Of a stretch of DNA of 64,000 bases, positions 23,661 through 62,269 are shown in pieces (position 1 is the first letter of the stretch; each line of letters begins with the position of its first letter). Source of the stretch: Diphasiastrum complanatum (taxonomy: Eukaryota; Streptophyta; Lycopodiopsida; Lycopodiales; Lycopodiaceae); the NCBI GenBank assembly GCA_029204225.1, contig CM055099.1:43194150-43258149 (forward strand), in the 5' to 3' direction. Below the pieces are notes generated by a model. The model worked only from the letters and a program-made list of their open reading frames with translations. It was not told where the DNA came from and ran no database searches. A program made the translations under genes and the position numbers.

Positions 23661-24683
23661 TTAGAAGATAGAATTAGGTGAGTAGGAGAAAGATTAAACT
23701 CCAACACTGAGAAGAGTGCAATCATATTGTCTGAGATGCTTATGTCCATAATTGTCTTAATTTTTGTTAAGGTGTTACTATATTGACAAGTTATGAAGAC
23801 ATCAATATTGTTGTTGTTGGGTTTCCCTCTTGAAGTTGATAGGTTGAAATCTCGAACATGATATCATAGCATGGTGCTATGCGTATCTTTGCAATCTCCA
23901 ACATGGTATCAAAACATGGTTATCAGATCATGGTATCCTAGCTCATATTATATTAAAATAATTTACCAACTGCCTCTACTTGACAATCTTGCATCTGGTT
24001 GACAATCTTGCCTATTTTTAGAAACACTCTACTCTAACAATCATTGATGGCTAGTTGGTCTTAAAAAATCAAACTCATTCTAAATGGGGAGGAATTCCAC
24101 ATGTGGAAGTTTAATAGCATGAAGATGATTCTTATCAAAAAGTATGGATGAAAAATAGTGGATGACATGTTTGGCTAACCACAACAAGATTTGCTAATTA
24201 ATTGAAAGTTGAAGAATGGAAAAGACCTTGCAATTGTTTTTTTTTTAATGAAAATATTTACACATTCACATGTTAGACATTTACATAAATCCAAACAAGC
24301 TTGGAATACTCTCATTAGCTTGTACAAGGCTTAGAATGTTACTACACGCTTGAGCTTGAGATTTTTTTGGTTCCAATTCAAGTGTCGTGTCAATAGCTTC
24401 AGATCACTTTCTAATCAACTTGCAAATATAGGTTTGCCTATTCCAAACAATGATGTAATCATGGCATTGCTATTAAGCCTTGTTTCAACATATTAGTCAT
24501 TGCACAACGTACATTGACATTGAAAATTTCACATTTAGAAATCAGAAAAATTAAAGACTCTACATCTGATACTCCAATTGTTTAATTTTCCAAGAAAAAG
24601 CATCAATACAACAAAAATGAAAAATAACAAAGTTCTCAAAAAGTTACATATTCAAGAAATGGACATCAATAGCCCAACAACAA

Positions 24684-25105
24684 TGTCATGCCCATGACTG
24701 GTCTCGGGTAGCGTGTCCATGCTAGGGACCGGTAGACCAACAACCTGTAAGTTAATTGTGACTATAAGGGAATTGGGGCCCTTATGTGTACATGGTCATA
24801 AATAATGGTTGTAGGCCTAAACACATGGTGGTGGAGTTGGTATGGGTCTATTAGTGAGTCATTAGGAAACTGGATGCGTGGCCCAGGTAGGCTGCAGAGG
24901 TGTCCGGTGAGGTGTCACAGTGCACTGCTAGTGGTGCATGGGCCTTGGAGGGTATAAGTATACCTGCTAGGCTCTCACTAGTGTATGCTTGATTTTGTGA
25001 TTAGTAGCTACATGTTGCTGGTGTGACTCCTCTTTCCATCCTATCCCTTGTGTTGTTGCTTTGTATGGTATGTTTAGGCTAGAATCCTGTGTTGAGAACT
25101 TTATA
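24684..25105 (+). repeat. 5' LTR of the nested gypsy element
   Basis: 422 bp. Its last 65 bp or so (CCTTGTGTTGTTGC...CTTTATA) are repeated at 26854-26913 with about two differences, which proves the pair. Confidence 0.88.
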
Positions 25106-25824
25106 TTGGTATCAGAGCCAGTCTAAGCAGGATTTACCATCGAAAGTGCTGAGTGGAAATCTTGACATTTTCTTGGGAATCCGATGGAGTAAGCAACAAA
25201 CAGTGGAATTGTGGGATTTTCTTTAGTTGGAAATAATTTTTGAATTGCAATCGATTGTGTGGTAAGTGCACTACCATGCTCACAATTGGTTCATTTTTGT
25301 GCTTTTCGAATTGGTCTCTTGGAAAGATTTTCGTGTCAATTCTGTTATTGTCGATTACTATATAGTTGGCATTTTTGTAAAGCAACGGTTACTTTATTAG
25401 TTGCTGGATTTTTTCCTAGAGTTTCTTGTTCTTCTTATGAATGGTTACTATATTTTAAATGTTGTCGATTGCCTGTTTGGAGGCCGGTTTGGTTTAAATC
25501 GGTGGGAATAGGCTGGTATAGAAGCAAAAGTACTCTAATATGTTGGTTGTTGAGTGTTGGTGATGTTTGACAGGTTTGCATGGCTGCTTACTCTGAAATC
25601 GCAGGCTTATGCTTCATTTTCTAGCAAACTAACGGTTTGTTTGCGACAAAATCTGTGTTTCCTCTACAATAAACTCGGGCACCGTGCCAAACAGTTCCCC
25701 GAATGGAAAACAAAATGGTCAAGTTTCATGATTGTGGATTTACCGACATGTAAATTGGAAATCAATTTGTTGAATAATTGATTGTACTTGTAACTTTAGT
25801 GCACTCTCTTTCAAGCCTAATGAA

Positions 25825-26786
25825 TTGTTTCGGGTGAGAGGCAATATTTTAGGGAAAGACGTGAATGTGCTATTTGATTCAGGTAGTACTCACAATTTTT
25901 TGAATGCTCGACTTGTGCAGAAGCCCCGAGTGCCCACCATGGCCAGTGATCACCGTTACGTGGTCCGTCTTGCCTCAGGGTCGGACACTGAGATTTGGCA
26001 TGTTAAAGTCTCGAACTTAGAGCTTCGGATGCAGGACTATCTCAGGATGGGACACATAAGACCAAGTAAATCTCCATGAGGAGCACCTGTCCTTTCTTAA
26101 GAGTAAGAAAGATGGGAGTTTCCGGCTATGTGTTGATTACAAGGGTCTGAACAAACTTATAGTTAAAAATAAATACTCGTTGCCCAGGATGGACGACCTC
26201 ATAGATCAATTAAATGGAGCTAATACTTCACAAAAATTGATCTACATACGGGATACCATCAGATTAGGATACATCCGGAAGATGTATCTAAAACCGTTTT
26301 TAGGAACAAGTTTGGCCACTACAAGTTTCTTGTATTGCCCTTTGGTTTGACGAATGCTCCGGCTACTTTCCAGCAAATGATGAACGATTTATTCCGTACA
26401 TATTTGTGGAAGTTCGTAGAGGTGTTTTTGGACGATATTCTGATCTATAGCAGAATACTCAAAGAGCATGCTAAGCATCTCCATATTGTCTTACGTATCT
26501 TAAGACAAGAGAAGCTTTATGCAAAAGAATCAAAGTGTGAATTCTTCAAAAATTAACTTCTTTATCTAGGTCATAAGGTTACCTCCTTTGGGATCAAGAT
26601 TGACGAAGAAAAGGTGAAAATGGTAGTGGAATGGCCGATTCCTAAAACGGTGCGTGAACTTAAGTCATTCTTAGGTTTCACTGTGTTTTTCCGTAGATAT
26701 GCAGAGGAGTACTCGAAGATTGATGCATCTCTCAACAATATGTTGAAAGGAGTAAAAAGCCACAAAGGTAGGCCAAGTCCTTCCAT
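25825..26786 (+). pseudogene. Gypsy protease and reverse transcriptase remnant
   Basis: Protease motif DSGSTHNFL is intact. RT blocks follow: [39 protein letters not shown], then FLDDILIYS (catalytic DD kept), [19 protein letters not shown], and the thumb region ELKSFLGFTVFFRRY. Stops and a frame change at about 26080-26210 disable it. The coding region ends abruptly before RNase H, joining directly to the 3' LTR remnant. Confidence 0.85.
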
Positions 26787-27784
26787 TAGATAGCTTTGGG
26801 GCTAGATCCGTTCGATCTAGATTGGGTTGGGTTGGTTTATCCACCACCTGTTCCCTTGTGTTGTTGCTTTGTATGGTATGCTTAGGCTAGAATCCTGTGT
26901 TGAGGACTTTATAAACAAGCTATTATAAAAATATTGCAAAAGATCAAGACATGACATTAGAGACTACTAAATAATGATCCGTTGTGAGACTAAAAGAAAA
27001 CAGCATGTAAGTGTTATTGTCACGGGGTCTTTATGTAGTGATCATTATGTAGTTAAATTATTCATTGCTAAATATTTAAGAAATGATAACACCCAATGCT
27101 AGTGTCTTGATTCAGAGTCCTACTTACACATGACCTCAAGATGTGACTGATTCAAATATTTTACTAAAGTGAATCAAGACAAGAAGATTTATCTTCATAA
27201 CTCTAGTTCACATAAGGTAGAAGATCTAGGAACTATTACAATCCACTTTCCAAGATGGAGCATCAAGATTTATCATTGATGTATTAAATGTTTCTAGCTT
27301 GACCAAGAACTTGTTATCCATTAGTCAAATTGCAAATCAATATTATACCATTCAATTTGACAATAAGCAATCTGCTATCGTAGATGAAAATTCTAATATT
27401 CTATCAAAGGCTTTGAAGATGGCCATGTCTACACCTCGAGTTAGGATTATGCTTTACTTTCTAGAAGAAAATCTCCTTTGATATCTACAATAAATCAAAA
27501 CCACCTTTGGCATCCATGTCTTAGTCACCTTAACATGAAATTCATCATGTTTACGCAACAAAACAATTTGACTCATATGTTAGATATCATTATCTCTTCT
27601 TCTTCTTCCAAGCACAATTGTGACTGTCTTCTGACAAAACATGAATACTTAAATGTCATGCAAGATCTTCCAAATCCATTTTTGACCTCATTCATTGATG
27701 GGAGATGTAATCAACTCTCTCTAGATTCTGATTTTCATGATATTTTCAAGACTATGGATGATAGATGCATCAAAAGCTTAGGTA

Positions 27785-28587
27785 GCCTCTAATACCATGT
27801 GAAAATTCACACATGTGGGATTGCCCTAATGTGTGAGAATGATCTCCTAAGCAAAACTTATGCACTTTAGATTTTCTATTGATTGAAATCCAAAATCAAT
27901 TGACGAAATCTAAGGCAAAGAGGCAAAGTTACATGCATACATTCATAACCAATAGTTTCACACGTGTGGAAGCTCATCATGAAAAAACTAAGTTAATATA
28001 AGCTCCTCTCCTCAAGTAGAGAGAGAATAGACCAATTGAACTCGAGTAGAGAGAGAAAGTGAAATACACACAAAATCTAGAGATCTCCAAATTGACTCAA
28101 AAGCTCACATTAGATTATGATAGAAAATCAATGTACATATAGAACTCATGGAGATCCAAGCTTCAATCCTATTGGACCCCTTTTCTAATCCTATTGGATG
28201 ACTTCACATCCTTTGATTTTGATTGGGCCCTTCTACCAATTTTCTCACTTATGATTGGACACTTTGACTTTTGCCACCACAAGGGTGCATCAGTCATCAA
28301 ATCTAAACTTGACATGTGTAAGCAATCTAACTAGCTCAAGTTACATCACAATTGAATTTTGGCCCTAATCATGACAAAACATGTGTACTTGACCATTTGA
28401 CCTCTAAAGCCAAAATTGGGCCTATCAAAGTTCTACACCAAGATGCTTGATACAAAATCTTTATGATACCCCTAAAGTTAACATGACTAAACTATTTTTA
28501 CTTTTTCTACATGTGGGAACATGCTCCACACAAGTGATATTTTCTCACAAACTAGAAACACAAAAATATCCAAGATAGATTTTGACA
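27785..28587 (-). repeat. LTR of the CACGTG-pair family with adjacent primer-binding site
   Basis: On the minus strand the LTR runs from TGTCAAAATCTATC (28587) to TTTTCACA (27798), 790 bp, and is followed by TGGTATTAGAGGC (27797-27785), a one-change primer-binding site. It is therefore a 5' LTR in minus orientation. It shows the family's CATGTG-N13 motif at 28510 and a TATATG near 28135. No coding region of its own is recognisable beyond it; the neighbouring copia remnant is on the other strand. Confidence 0.75.
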
Positions 28588-28805
28588 ATTTTTCACATAA
28601 TTTATATTATGTGTAAAATCTAGTCCATTAAAAAGGAAATGTATGAAATGCATTTAAGTCATTTATATACAATCCAAATGGCTCTTATCGATAATTGCCA
28701 CTCTCGTGCTTGATTTCAAGCTTTATGTTGTTATATCTTACATCTAATAATGTATATTAGACATCCCCATCACATACAATAAAGAACCCCATTTTTTTTC
28801 ACGGA

Positions 28806-29596
28806 GATCCAAAAGTAGCACTTCCTTGACTATTATCCATAGACCAACTTTGCATCACACCTGTCCATATCAAAAGCCACTTTTATTAATTAACCATGTA
28901 ATCAAAAAAAAATTACACCTTGTTGATTAGGTGTTGTATCTTTTTAGTGGTAGCAATACTTGTGAAAACTAATGACATGTATGACCATAAATGGATTCAT
29001 TCAATCAACAAGAGTGATTGGTTGCATTACTATATTTATTTCTATCAATTTACAAAAGCTAGAAATAATATAATCTTGATATGTAAGCAAGAGCAAGATA
29101 AACTAAATGTTTATGTCCAAATCTGGTTCACATGTGTGAAAAATAGATATAGTATGGACAGAGGACAGAGAACAGACCACATGTGGTAATCAATGCATTA
29201 TTCATAAAGATTTCCACACAAACTGACAAATTACACAAGCTTGAAGCTAGAAATCTCAAAATCACCAACTCTCTCCAACTTCTCGAAATGAAATCCCAAA
29301 GGGCACATACATAATGGTCTGAGTCAAATCTCACATGTGTGAGGGTGCCACATGACCATTCCTAAACCTCCTCAAAAGATATTTACCTAACTTCTTGTGG
29401 TCCAATCAAATTGCACCTCTTCAAAATTCCTACATTTTAGGAGGTAGATCCTAACTTAATGAAACTTGGTCAAATGACTTATCTACTCCTTATACTAAGT
29501 CCTAACTTATTTGGGCATGTCCTTAACATGTGGGAAAAATCTCCACACTTGTGGAATCCACCTATGTACAAGGCTTAATCAAGCTAGTCTTTTACA
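28806..29596 (-). repeat. Fifth LTR of the CACGTG-pair family
   Basis: The outer end TGTAAAAGACTAGC (minus strand, from 29596) is followed 45-70 bp in by CATGTG-N13-CACTTG (29527-29551), as in the other copies. Several CACATGTG palindromes occur within it. The inner boundary is estimated from family length. Confidence 0.5.
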
Positions 29597-29632
29597 TTTT
29601 TCACGTGCATGTGTTGTTAAAAAGGCAGACAT

Positions 29633-29941
29633 GTGGCTATAGTAGAATTGGATAGTAAACTAGAATTCATGAATATGCAGATCAAATATGTTTCATTTTT
29701 GCCAGATGAATCAGAAGAAATAGGACAAGTTGACAATGAAGACTTGTCATTCCTCTATCACAAGAGCCACAATCTCCTACTAGTTGGGAAGGTTGGTGAT
29801 ACATGGGACCTATTAAAGGTCTTAGCTCAAAAGTATAATATTGTTGTAGGTATTGTTACTATAGAGGATACAGTTGCAATGATTGATCCTTCTACTGAAA
29901 ATAAGAAGGATCTTAATGAACTTGATGAGTTTTGGACCTAA
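29633..29941 (+). CDS. Unrecognised 102-aa ORF
   Basis: An open frame (MAIVELDSKLEFMNMQIKYV..., ending ELDEFWT) with a balanced, slightly acidic composition and no clear membrane segment. I recognise no domain. It starts about 37 bp outside an LTR end. It could be a host exon, a captured fragment or chance; no splice context or homologue is available. Confidence 0.2.
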   Translation: MAIVELDSKLEFMNMQIKYVSFLPDESEEIGQVDNEDLSFLYHKSHNLLLVGKVGDTWDLLKVLAQKYNIVVGIVTIEDTVAMIDPSTENKKDLNELDEFWT

Positions 29942-32900
29942 TAAAATGTGCTTTTGAACTGAAAATAAAATATATATCTTCTATATTTCTCAGTCATTAT
30001 TTGACATTTGTCAAGACATTACTTTTTTATATCTAATTCTATTCAAATATTGGTATTTTATTTAATACTATGTGTATTGAAAATTGTGAACGTAATTAAA
30101 GAACATCAAATTTTTTAATTTTATCCATTTTCCAAAAGAGAATACAAAAATTCATAATATTTGAAAGAATTGTTGCAAATGATACTATTAGAAATTTTTT
30201 CAAAAAAGCTAATGCAAATCGTAAAATAGATTGTAAACTTAAATGATATAGGTACTTATTGATGTGATGCTCAATTTTCATCTATTATACATGGTTAATT
30301 CACTAATGTGCTAGGTTATTGTCATGAATAGAGTGAATATTTTAAATTATTTTAAACTTTAATATGAATGTTAATATTGACTTCTTAAAAGTAGTTATTT
30401 AGAAAAGTTACATTTTACACCATTTTAAAAGTCCTCAATTTTTTAGTATTTTCAATTTTTAGAAATTAAAAAAAAAGTTCTAAAATTACAAATATTTCTA
30501 TTTTATATTTTGTAGCAAGTAATTTGATTTTTTAAATTTTTTGGTATAAATATTTAAAAACATTAACAAATTTTAAAAACAATAATAAATATTTTAATTA
30601 CTAAATTTCATATTACAAAAAATTTATTCTCTTAAACTTCAATATATTAAAAAAAATTCATAATTTGTAAAAGAAAAAGATTTTTATTTTAAACAACAAT
30701 ATATTATCATCAAACATTTTAAATATTGGCAATTGTTTAGTAAAACTTATTTTTCTTAAATAGACCTCTATGCAATATCTCTCTTTCATGGAGAAATGAC
30801 ATGGAGCCAAATTCTCAATATTTCAAGTTTAAAATCTTCATCTTCTCTAAAGTTTCAGTTTTGAAAGGCTACAAGAATGCATGAATTTCACATTTTTTCA
30901 TTGACTTTGACACAACTTCATTCGAAGTTCAACTATCAAATGCCCCCTTGGTAATGTCTACTATCTCACAAAGATCCACACCAAGGAAATATCATAACCT
31001 TAAAATAATGCTCCTTACATTTACCAAAGGAGGAGTGAGGGATTCACAAGAATGTATTCTAATGAAATTGTCTTCAATTACAAGAAGCCAAATAAGCATT
31101 AGAGCTTCAAAGAAGACAACTATAACTCAAAATGTTGAAAGACCAAATTTGATAATTGACTATCAAAAATCTACATGTAAGAGCAATACAGAGTCACCTT
31201 CATTTAGCCTAAGAATAATATTTAGCACAAATCTAACTATGTTCAGCACAATTTACTCAATATTGACAATACTTGTAGACTTCTATTGACAATGCCTAAG
31301 AAATACCCAAAGGCATATTATTGCCAAAACCATTGAACTTCCATCTCAAACAAAGGATTAAATACGTGAAAAGGAAAGCGTGACATAAGCCATTCGCATA
31401 CAAAGGAAATCAAGCCTTCTATTTAACAAATGATCTTTGAAAGACACAAAATATAGATGAATGGACTTATATACTTGGGCCTTATTTTAATCTAGGTAGC
31501 AAATTCTTATTGCCCAAAACTTGAGAAACTTTTGAAGTCTAAAATAACTTGTTTTTTATTTATTTGTGCAAGAAGCTTGCGTTAACATGTTTTTGACTTC
31601 TAAATTAGCATAGCTAACTAAGGGTTCTATAAGTGCTTGGGGGCAAGAAAATTCAACGTGAAGCATGTAAAATATAGGATTAGTGCTTCAAATTTCTCAT
31701 TTCATAGTGTGCTTAGTTTTTATGTGTATTGAGAAAAAAATTCATGAAATAGCATGCAAGGATATGTATCTAGAGCAATGTCTAATTATTTTTCTCCAAG
31801 TACGATCGTTGTGCTATTAGCAATGTACAGTCTTCCTTGTTCAAGTGAAACAAATGCTCCCTCCGTTTTAACAAAATAAGTCAACCAAAGTTGTACTTAT
31901 AGAAAATTGGACTCAATTGCAATTTCTTTTTGAATGTGCTATGTTAATTGGGCATAGCAGTAGAACACAATTGTTGAAGTCGGTGAAACTTTATATGAGA
32001 ATTATCTTTTCATAATTATGTTGACGAGTCTTCTATACTTTGTAAACATATTCTCTGCTCATTTCAAAGCACATTTGGATTTCATTTCGTAGCTTACAAT
32101 TAAATACAAATCCTTTTCAAACTAAAAGAAAGAACCTTTGTGATGAAAAACACTTAAAAACCTTTTGTCTTGTAAGTAGTTCAAGACAAAATTCAGAGTC
32201 AATTTATTACAAAATTTCTGGAGTCACTAAATGTCAATGAGAAAATGTCTACCCATTTTCTTTCAGGTAAAGATGGATCAGGTCACTTTCTACTGAAATA
32301 GCTTATGTTCAAACTCATCTACACACTTCTAAATTCAATTGAAGTGGCTTTTAAAGTTGCAAATAGTTTATAAATAATATCTAATCTAATCACAAAGATC
32401 ATGCTTTAAATTGTGCTTTCTTGTAGTCTGAAGAGTGACATGTTGAAATCAGCCCACACATGGCTGTGGTGCCACATGCTTGGGTTGGGCTTGCCCACCG
32501 AAGTTTGGTTCCCTGCTCAAGCATGGGTGGGTGGTTACCCGGACCAAAAAAAGACTTGTTTAAAATAAAAATAAGTGGCATGTTGGTGAAGACCTCATTT
32601 CCTCTTCTTGAAGTCTGCAGTTAGAACCTGCTTGGCTGCATCAAAGGGCATACAAAAGAAGACAAAAGATGCCATTTTCCAATTTGTGCCTTCAGTGTTT
32701 ATTGCTTGGACTTTCTGAAGACTAAATGCATAACTGAGAGGAATTCTAATCTGGGCATCAATAATGCTGAGAAGGGCAAAACTAGTCTTAGTATGACTAT
32801 CATTGCCCAGTATGGCATTTTTGTAGAAGTTTCTGAACTTGCGAAATGCTCCAAAGTGGATTGACAATTGCAGTACTTTTTTGTTTGTTACTAACAAATC

Positions 32901-34980
32901 ATCTGTAGTTGTCCAATAATTCTTGCTTTAGATTCTTTAACCACGTGTAAAAGTAGATAAATTTTTTGTTTCTGAAAATTCCTCGAAGTTTTGAGGAAAA
33001 GTCCACCTCACAATTTCACCGTCTAATGCATCATGACACTCCTTAAGCTAAGCTTTCACATGCTCCTCTGCAATCTATTCATGTCTTCACTTCTGAAAAA
33101 CAAATGTTACTCATATGCAGTTGGACAATGCTGCAAATAGACCTCCCCAACTACGATAGAATATTTCAACTCACAGAAGCTACTCCTTTAAAATTGGTGT
33201 ACAGCTTTACAATTCAAATTCTCTAAATGTGCCATCACACTATATTCTTAGTATGTGCTATTTTCCCAAATACAAAATTTCCATATTGTGATGTGCATTT
33301 TGGTTTCAAGATGTACTATTTCAACTGGTGCCCCATTACACACCCCCACGTGTAGCACCAAAACACACACGCACATATTGCCAAGGATTCAATGTCTGCA
33401 AGCTCTATGCTGGAAAGGCATGCTCCTATGCCTTGCTCACCAGTAAAATTCTAGTGACCTGTTTTTCTCTAGCTCTCCTTGAAAGACTCATAGAAAATAG
33501 ACTGGATCTGGGTGGGAAGTTTTGTTCTGCATTTGTTTCTCTCTGAATTTTCTATACAAAATTCAATTTTCCATTATTGAACAACAGAGATCTTGTTGAG
33601 GCAGTTGAAACACGAGGTATAATTCTTTTGATATGTACAAGCTCATCAGAATGCAGAAATTTTATTTTGTGTCACAGAGAGCTTTGAAACGCATGTTATT
33701 TTACTCACTTTGTGACCTAACTAGCTGACCTTTTGTGGGTTCAACTCTTTTTAAAGCGTAATTTTCCAAATGAACCAAATCATCAGAGCGACATGCCAAA
33801 TATCCATCAGTCAATCAAGCTAATAATCATATGCTTGCTTGAACAGCAGCACTTTATGGGCGTGACCTTTCCTGGGGTAGAATGATGTCTACAAGCATAG
33901 CATATTTATGCAGGCTCTGGAAATTGGTGGAAACATACATGCGTGTCCATGAATATTGAAAGACAAGCAATGATGGAAATGATTAAGGAGCAAAGAAAAA
34001 GATCAAAGTGATTCCAACTATATGAAAATTTCTACTAAATGAAGAGCAAAGAGCAGAATCTAACAATCAGATTGACACATGAACCAGAAAAACCCTATTA
34101 ACAACGATTCGACCATTCTGAAACCTGCTCTGAACCCATTATAACTACTTACATTTTCTGACAAGAATGATGCAACAGCTACCAGCGAAATTTCAAGTTT
34201 GGCCTCTGATAATATTTCTTGTGACATGCAGACATTTTTGGTGCCATGAATTATTTTGATGGGAAAACCAATATTATTTGGGTACTTGTTTATTCCCACA
34301 TTAACACAAGCTGCCTTACACACTCTGGCGGAAAAGTGAAGTTATGATGTGCTGAAAAGTTCTGAGATGACATAAATCTGCACAAATGCATAAAATCTAA
34401 AGTTGTTATGTGTAAAATGCATAATGGCAATACCCTTTGCTACAAGTGCAATTGAACCCATTTCTTTATACTCTCAAAAAGACCCTGAACATATTTTGTA
34501 AAACGTTTTGGTTATTGTACAGAGCACAGTTAAATGCTCATTAAAAGATGTGATCAAACCATGTGCTCATACCAGTTGGCAGTTAAATCGATTAAAGCTT
34601 TCCGCAAAGAGCTTCCATCCATAAAGAAGAACTCAGTTCATCCAGTAACTCGCATACCAAAAGCGGAATCCAGTAATCAAGTGGAGCTTATGATCTTCCA
34701 TCTCTGTACTAAGCAGTAAATTTAAAATTTTGTCGTCAAGAAGGCTGTGAACACAATCATCATGGGCTTTATCTATGACTAAGTAGTAAGAAGCATCTTA
34801 GCATAAAACATGTTCTAGTTTAAAACAAGCAAAGACCTTTCAGCAATGTCCCTTTTATGAACATTTCTTCACCGAGGCCAGCACTAAACTCTGCAATATT
34901 TGGAAAGTTATTAACAGAGTAAGTACCTTAAAGAATCCTTATGCTCTGCATAATACATCAGAATCCAATTTACAGTCCCT
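29942..34980. other. Non-coding, in part very AT-rich
   Basis: About 5 kb without a recognised gene. The part 30000-30760 is extremely AT-rich with many A and T runs. Minus ORFs such as 32595-32897 show no known domain. The right end should hold the 3' untranslated region of the gene that stops at 34993. Confidence 0.5.
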
Positions 34981-34992
34981 TCTTAAGTAAAT

Positions 34993-60477
<25,485 letters not shown>

Positions 60478-60480
60478 CCC

Positions 60481-60571
60481 TTTATATATATAGTATCTCC
60501 TTCCTCCTCCTATTCACCAACGGTTCAAAAACAGCTCATCTCACCAATCCATCCCCCTCCCCTCTCCTCTC

Positions 60572-60624
<53 letters not shown>

Positions 60625-60640
60625 CATGGATCAAATCATG
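60481..60640 (-). promoter_or_regulatory. Putative promoter of the MFP1-like gene with TATA box and GA repeat
   Basis: On the minus strand a (GA)n tract (60621-60568) lies about 90-145 bp upstream of the first ATG, and a TATATATA stretch lies at 60492-60482. GA tracts bind plant GAGA/BPC factors in known promoters. The TATA stretch is so close to the ATG that a TATA-driven start would fall inside the ORF, favouring Met18 or a TATA-independent start. Confidence 0.45.
60568..60621. repeat. (CT)n microsatellite in the promoter
   Basis: About 54 bp of CT with one GT interruption. Confidence 0.95.
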
Positions 60641-61169
60641 GATCAAAAGGAGTGTCTCTCTCTCACTCACTCGGATTAAAACAAGAGGGAGATGAGGGAT
60701 TACATGGGCTAGCGTAATCCATCCATTGGATGTGATTTTGTTGCCATCTAATTATCTACCTATCTATGGAAAATATTGAACTCACCATATCATCCCATTG
60801 TACTAGTGTTAATCTAACTTCAGAGTGAACTCAAGCACTTGCAATACTTTGACGGGTCATGGTTGTAAGAAGAGCTGCTTCACGGCTTCTTGCACTATCT
60901 GCCAATTTCAGTTTCTTTTCTTTTTACAGATGTCAGATTTCTCTCAGCAAGATGGTAGATGTAGGTTGCTCATAGCCAAAGCAGGGCGCAACAAAGGGCT
61001 TGGAAAACACAGCTAGAAGATAGAGATATGAGTGAAACCTCTGAGCACTTGCAGACAGCCCCCAATACAACCGGAAGTAGCAATTTTCTGCTCAATCTTG
61101 GTCTCCCTCTGGCAGATTTCCTTTCTCTCTTAGCTCTGCTACCAGTTGTCACATTCCTCACTACCTATC

Positions 61170-62260
61170 AATATGGTTCCTCAAGAATCTTCTCATCGTT
61201 TGCAACTCTCGGATTTCAATCCTCTTGCTTGGCGTGGAGAAAAAGAGACATGCTTCACCTTCAGACCATCCTTCCAGTGCTTCCCCTTCTTGCGCATGTC
61301 GTGAAGCCCACCGTAATGTTCTGGATTCCTTGCTTGTTTCCTCTGGCCAAGTGGCGCCATATATTGTTCACCCCATCTTCGGCACCACCTTTCTTCCTCT
61401 CTTTCTGTTTCTCAGCTTTCTCCTTCTTCCTCTTCTCGCCCCCGTGTTCCATGTGCGGGTTGTGGTCGCCTTTATGTGCAAGGTGTCGGTCTTTCTCGCC
61501 ATCAAAACGCTTGCTCTGCTTTTCGTCAACAACTCGCATTAACCAATGTCGACCTTGCACCTCATCCTACTCCCACTTCACCACCTGACTCGGCTTGGTG
61601 GACCTGGATTCACTCCCTTGATATTTTGACCGCTTTTCACTTAAGCTTTCCTCGTCCTCGTCTTTATGCACACATACCCTTTGCCTTGCGCTTAGACGTC
61701 CAACGGGCTTTGTCCTTACCTTTGTCTCGTCTGGCTTCCAACCCTTTTGATATCGCAGCTTGGCATGCCTTTTTACTTTTTCCTCTCTAGTGTTTGTCTT
61801 TTCCTCCTCAGGGTGGTGATGTTGGTCACAGGGAATCTCGCAACATGATTCGTCGCTTTATGTCAGGAGATTGGGAAAATCTGCAAGAAGAGCATTTCCT
61901 TCGCTATCATGCGCTTGCTGCTCAGCGGGATTCTACTTCGACTGGTGTTTATATACCCCCTGTCCACATCGTCGATTGTGTCGCTGTATTTTACTTGGGC
62001 AAGTAGGTGAGTATTCTCGTGCAGCTTGTGCTCTAGCTCATACAAGTCCAGTGACTCCTTCTGCTGCCACCCTTCAAGCTTTGGAGCTTCTTCATTTACC
62101 GGTTAATGATTGTCTTCCCTCATGACTTTGAACCTGATTCCGATCTGCAGCTCTCATAATCTCATTTTCTTAATGCTTTTCTACGCAGCCCTCATCTGTC
62201 GACTGGGGGTCCTTCTGGTATGGTTTTTGAGCATCTTCATGATCAAGCGAAGACCAGCAG
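61170..62260 (+). pseudogene. LINE ORF2 N-terminal region with zinc finger, broken
   Basis: Frames joined by shifts read CAGCGRLYVQGVGLSRHQNA (a C2H2/C2HC-type finger), then AWWTWIHSLDILTAFHLSFP, NPFDIAAWHAFLLFPL, a stop, CLSFPPQGGDVGHRESRNMI, RRFMSGDWENL, and later FLNAFLRSPHLSTGGPSGMV-FEHLHD. The last block resembles the start of non-LTR RT (GPSG.RFEHL). An N-terminal finger with no apurinic endonuclease suggests a restriction-like-endonuclease type LINE. Stops and frameshifts inactivate it. It is truncated near 62260, before the RT catalytic core. Confidence 0.6.
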
Positions 62261-62269
62261 TTCAGAATA

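Larger units (their letters stand above)
24684..26913 (+). mobile_element. Ty3/gypsy element, internally deleted, AACAA target duplication
   Basis: A 2,230-bp insertion flanked by AACAA (24679-24683 and 26914-26918). The 5' LTR is 24684-25105 (starts TGTCATGCCC, ends CTTTATA). The primer-binding site TGGTATCAGAGCC is at 25107-25119. Internal sequence holds a damaged zinc knuckle (CFLYNKLGHRAKQFPEW, near 25660), an aspartic protease (LFDSGSTHNF, near 25870) and RT from 26100 to 26780 ([29 protein letters not shown]). The 3' LTR is reduced to its last 70 bp or so (about 26841-26913). RNase H and integrase are missing. It sits inside a copia gag. Confidence 0.9.
23900..27590 (+). pseudogene. Ty1/copia gag-protease remnant, split by a gypsy insertion
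   Basis: A degenerate primer-binding site (TGGTATCAAAAC) lies near 23905. Gag follows at about 24045-24680, reading ILNGEEFHMWKFNSMKMILIKKYG with stops. After the insertion at 24684-26913 the same element resumes: KVNQDKKIYLHNSSSHKVED, LGTITIHFP, then LTKNLLSISQIANQYYTIQFDN (27290-27370) and the pre-integrase motif LWHPCLSHLN (27505). It stops near 27590. Coding capacity is lost. The two halves rejoin across AACAA, the target duplication. Confidence 0.75.
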
